Assembly (NCBI GenBank): GCA_026770585.1
Contig: MU646710.1
Location: forward strand, 254,932 to 269,715
Source of the DNA: Baffinella frigidus
Taxonomy: Eukaryota > Cryptophyceae > Cryptomonadales > Baffinellaceae
Direction: 5' to 3'
DNA: 14,784 bases
Each line of letters starts with the position of its first letter. Position 1 is the stretch's first letter. The notes beneath the pieces were generated by a model. That model was given only the letters and a program-made list of their open reading frames with translations. It made no database searches and was not told the origin of the DNA. Made by a program: the position numbers and the translations under genes. Of this stretch, positions 14,175 through 14,784 are shown piece by piece.

Positions 14175-14563
14175 ATAGATCCCTCCCCCCTAAATTTCAC
14201 AGATGAATTTCATGGGGGGGTGTCAAAATTCCCAAGTGAAATTTCGGGGGGGGGGGCACTCTATCTACGAGCCCAAATTGAACTGGGACAGAGCTAGTAT
14301 TCCTGAAGGACTATTGTTAAGTTGACATCCTGGGTGTACGGTACGGATTTGTTAGTTTTGGAGTGGGACGTTGTCTTCTACAGCCCAACCAAGGTATTCC
14401 TCAAGGACGATTGTTAAGTTGACATCCCGGGTGTATGGCACGAATTTGTTAACTTTGGAGTGAAACGTTGTTTTCTATAGCCCAACCAAGGCCGCCTTGC
14501 AGGACTTTTGTTAAGTTGACATCCCGGGTGTGTGGCACGAACCCGTTAACTTTGGAGTAGAAC
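14112..14563 (+). repeat. Three 97-bp tandem units spanning the gene's 3' end
   Basis: Units start at 14112, 14370 and 14467, each with GTTGT(C/T)TTCTA then AGCCCAACCAAGG, then GTTAAGTTGACATCC and TTTGGAGT. Units 2 and 3 are exactly 97 bp. Unit 1 spans 258 bp and contains the 156-bp MITE plus a 5-bp duplication. The non-coding half resembles the interior of the elements at 1093 and 9694. Confidence 0.85.
14142..14297. mobile_element. CTAGSTCTG-family MITE, copy 4, with a proven empty site
   Basis: Left CTAGCTCTGTCCCACTTCAA then TTTCGGCTCGTAGATAGA; right TCTATCTACGAGCCCAAATT then GAACTGGGACAGAGCTAG: about 37-bp inverted repeats. TATTC flanks both sides (14137-14141 and 14298-14302). The unoccupied version of the site is present at 14394-14400 in the next tandem unit. 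Confidence 0.9.
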
Positions 14564-14593
14564 GTTGCCTTTGCAAGCGTCTCTCTCTCTGGC

Positions 14594-14702
14594 TCTATCC
14601 CTCCAGTGGCCATGGGGTCAAAATTGACCCCAAAGAGGTCCCAGGCAGGTCCTAGGGCCCTACGGTAGGGCGTTTGAGCCTACTCGCCACTTAAGGGGTA
14701 TC
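14594..14702. mobile_element. Second copy of the element at 5490-5596
   Basis: It shares AGGTCC(C/T)AGGCAGGTCCTA, GGGCCCTACGGTAGGGCGT and GAGCCTACT with the 5490 copy. Ends CTATCCCTCCAGTGGCC and CGCCACTTAAGGGGTA are inverted. Flanking TCTCTCTCTGGC occurs on both sides. Confidence 0.7.
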
Positions 14703-14758
14703 TCTCTCTGGCTTCCCTGCAGAACCGAGGTCAACTTGTTGCTTCCGACCTCTCTCTT

Positions 14759-14784
14759 CCCCCCCCCCCCCCCCCCCCCCCCCC
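14759..14784 (+). repeat. Poly-C run at the window end
   Basis: A homopolymer of 26 C reaches the last base. It may be a real tract or a sequencing/assembly edge. Confidence 0.6.

Overview
The window looks like nuclear DNA of a eukaryote, most likely a microalga. It carries many degenerate copies of the plant/algal-type telomere heptamer (TTTAGGG on + or CCCTAAA on +), short GT-AG introns, GC3-rich exons, and a dense set of small non-coding inverted-repeat (MITE-like) elements. No rRNA, tRNA, CRISPR or bacterial operon structure was seen. I cannot name the species. No product was recognised with confidence, so the gene calls rest on reading-frame quality, splice signals, phase matching and synonymous divergence between repeats.

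Layout. 1-1300: a palindromic element, two G-rich telomere-like blocks, and two phase-compatible exon candidates (714-766, 955-1055) separated by an intron built of telomere-like heptamers. 1329-2201 (minus): the best single-exon gene, about 290 aa, basic and proline-rich, with a 44-residue Lys/Arg-rich motif present twice. 3290-3859: a small three-exon gene candidate whose frame is broken by one base at an 8-C run. 3860-8980: mostly repeats. These include a 172-bp near-perfect inverted repeat, an inverted pair of a roughly 270-bp element, a 535-bp C-rich telomere-like array, and a minisatellite carrying ACGCGT.

8984-14174 (plus) can be read as one split gene. It has four exons, all phase 0 at their joints (166, 19, 25 and 34 codons), and introns of 1.0-1.9 kb. 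The introns hold telomere-like arrays, MITEs and broken duplicates of the same exons. Telomere-like repeat runs directly into the 3' splice site of introns 1 and 3 and forms the 5' end of intron 2.

The most informative spot is 14070-14563. The last exon's end was tandemly copied as 97-bp units, and the first unit was then hit by a 156-bp MITE. Subtracting the MITE and its 5-bp duplication (TATTC) restores exactly 97 bp. The insertion also replaces the predicted C-terminus with a MITE-encoded tail and stop. Overall, the window shows repeated duplication of exon/intron boundaries, insertion of telomeric repeats, and MITE activity in and around genes.
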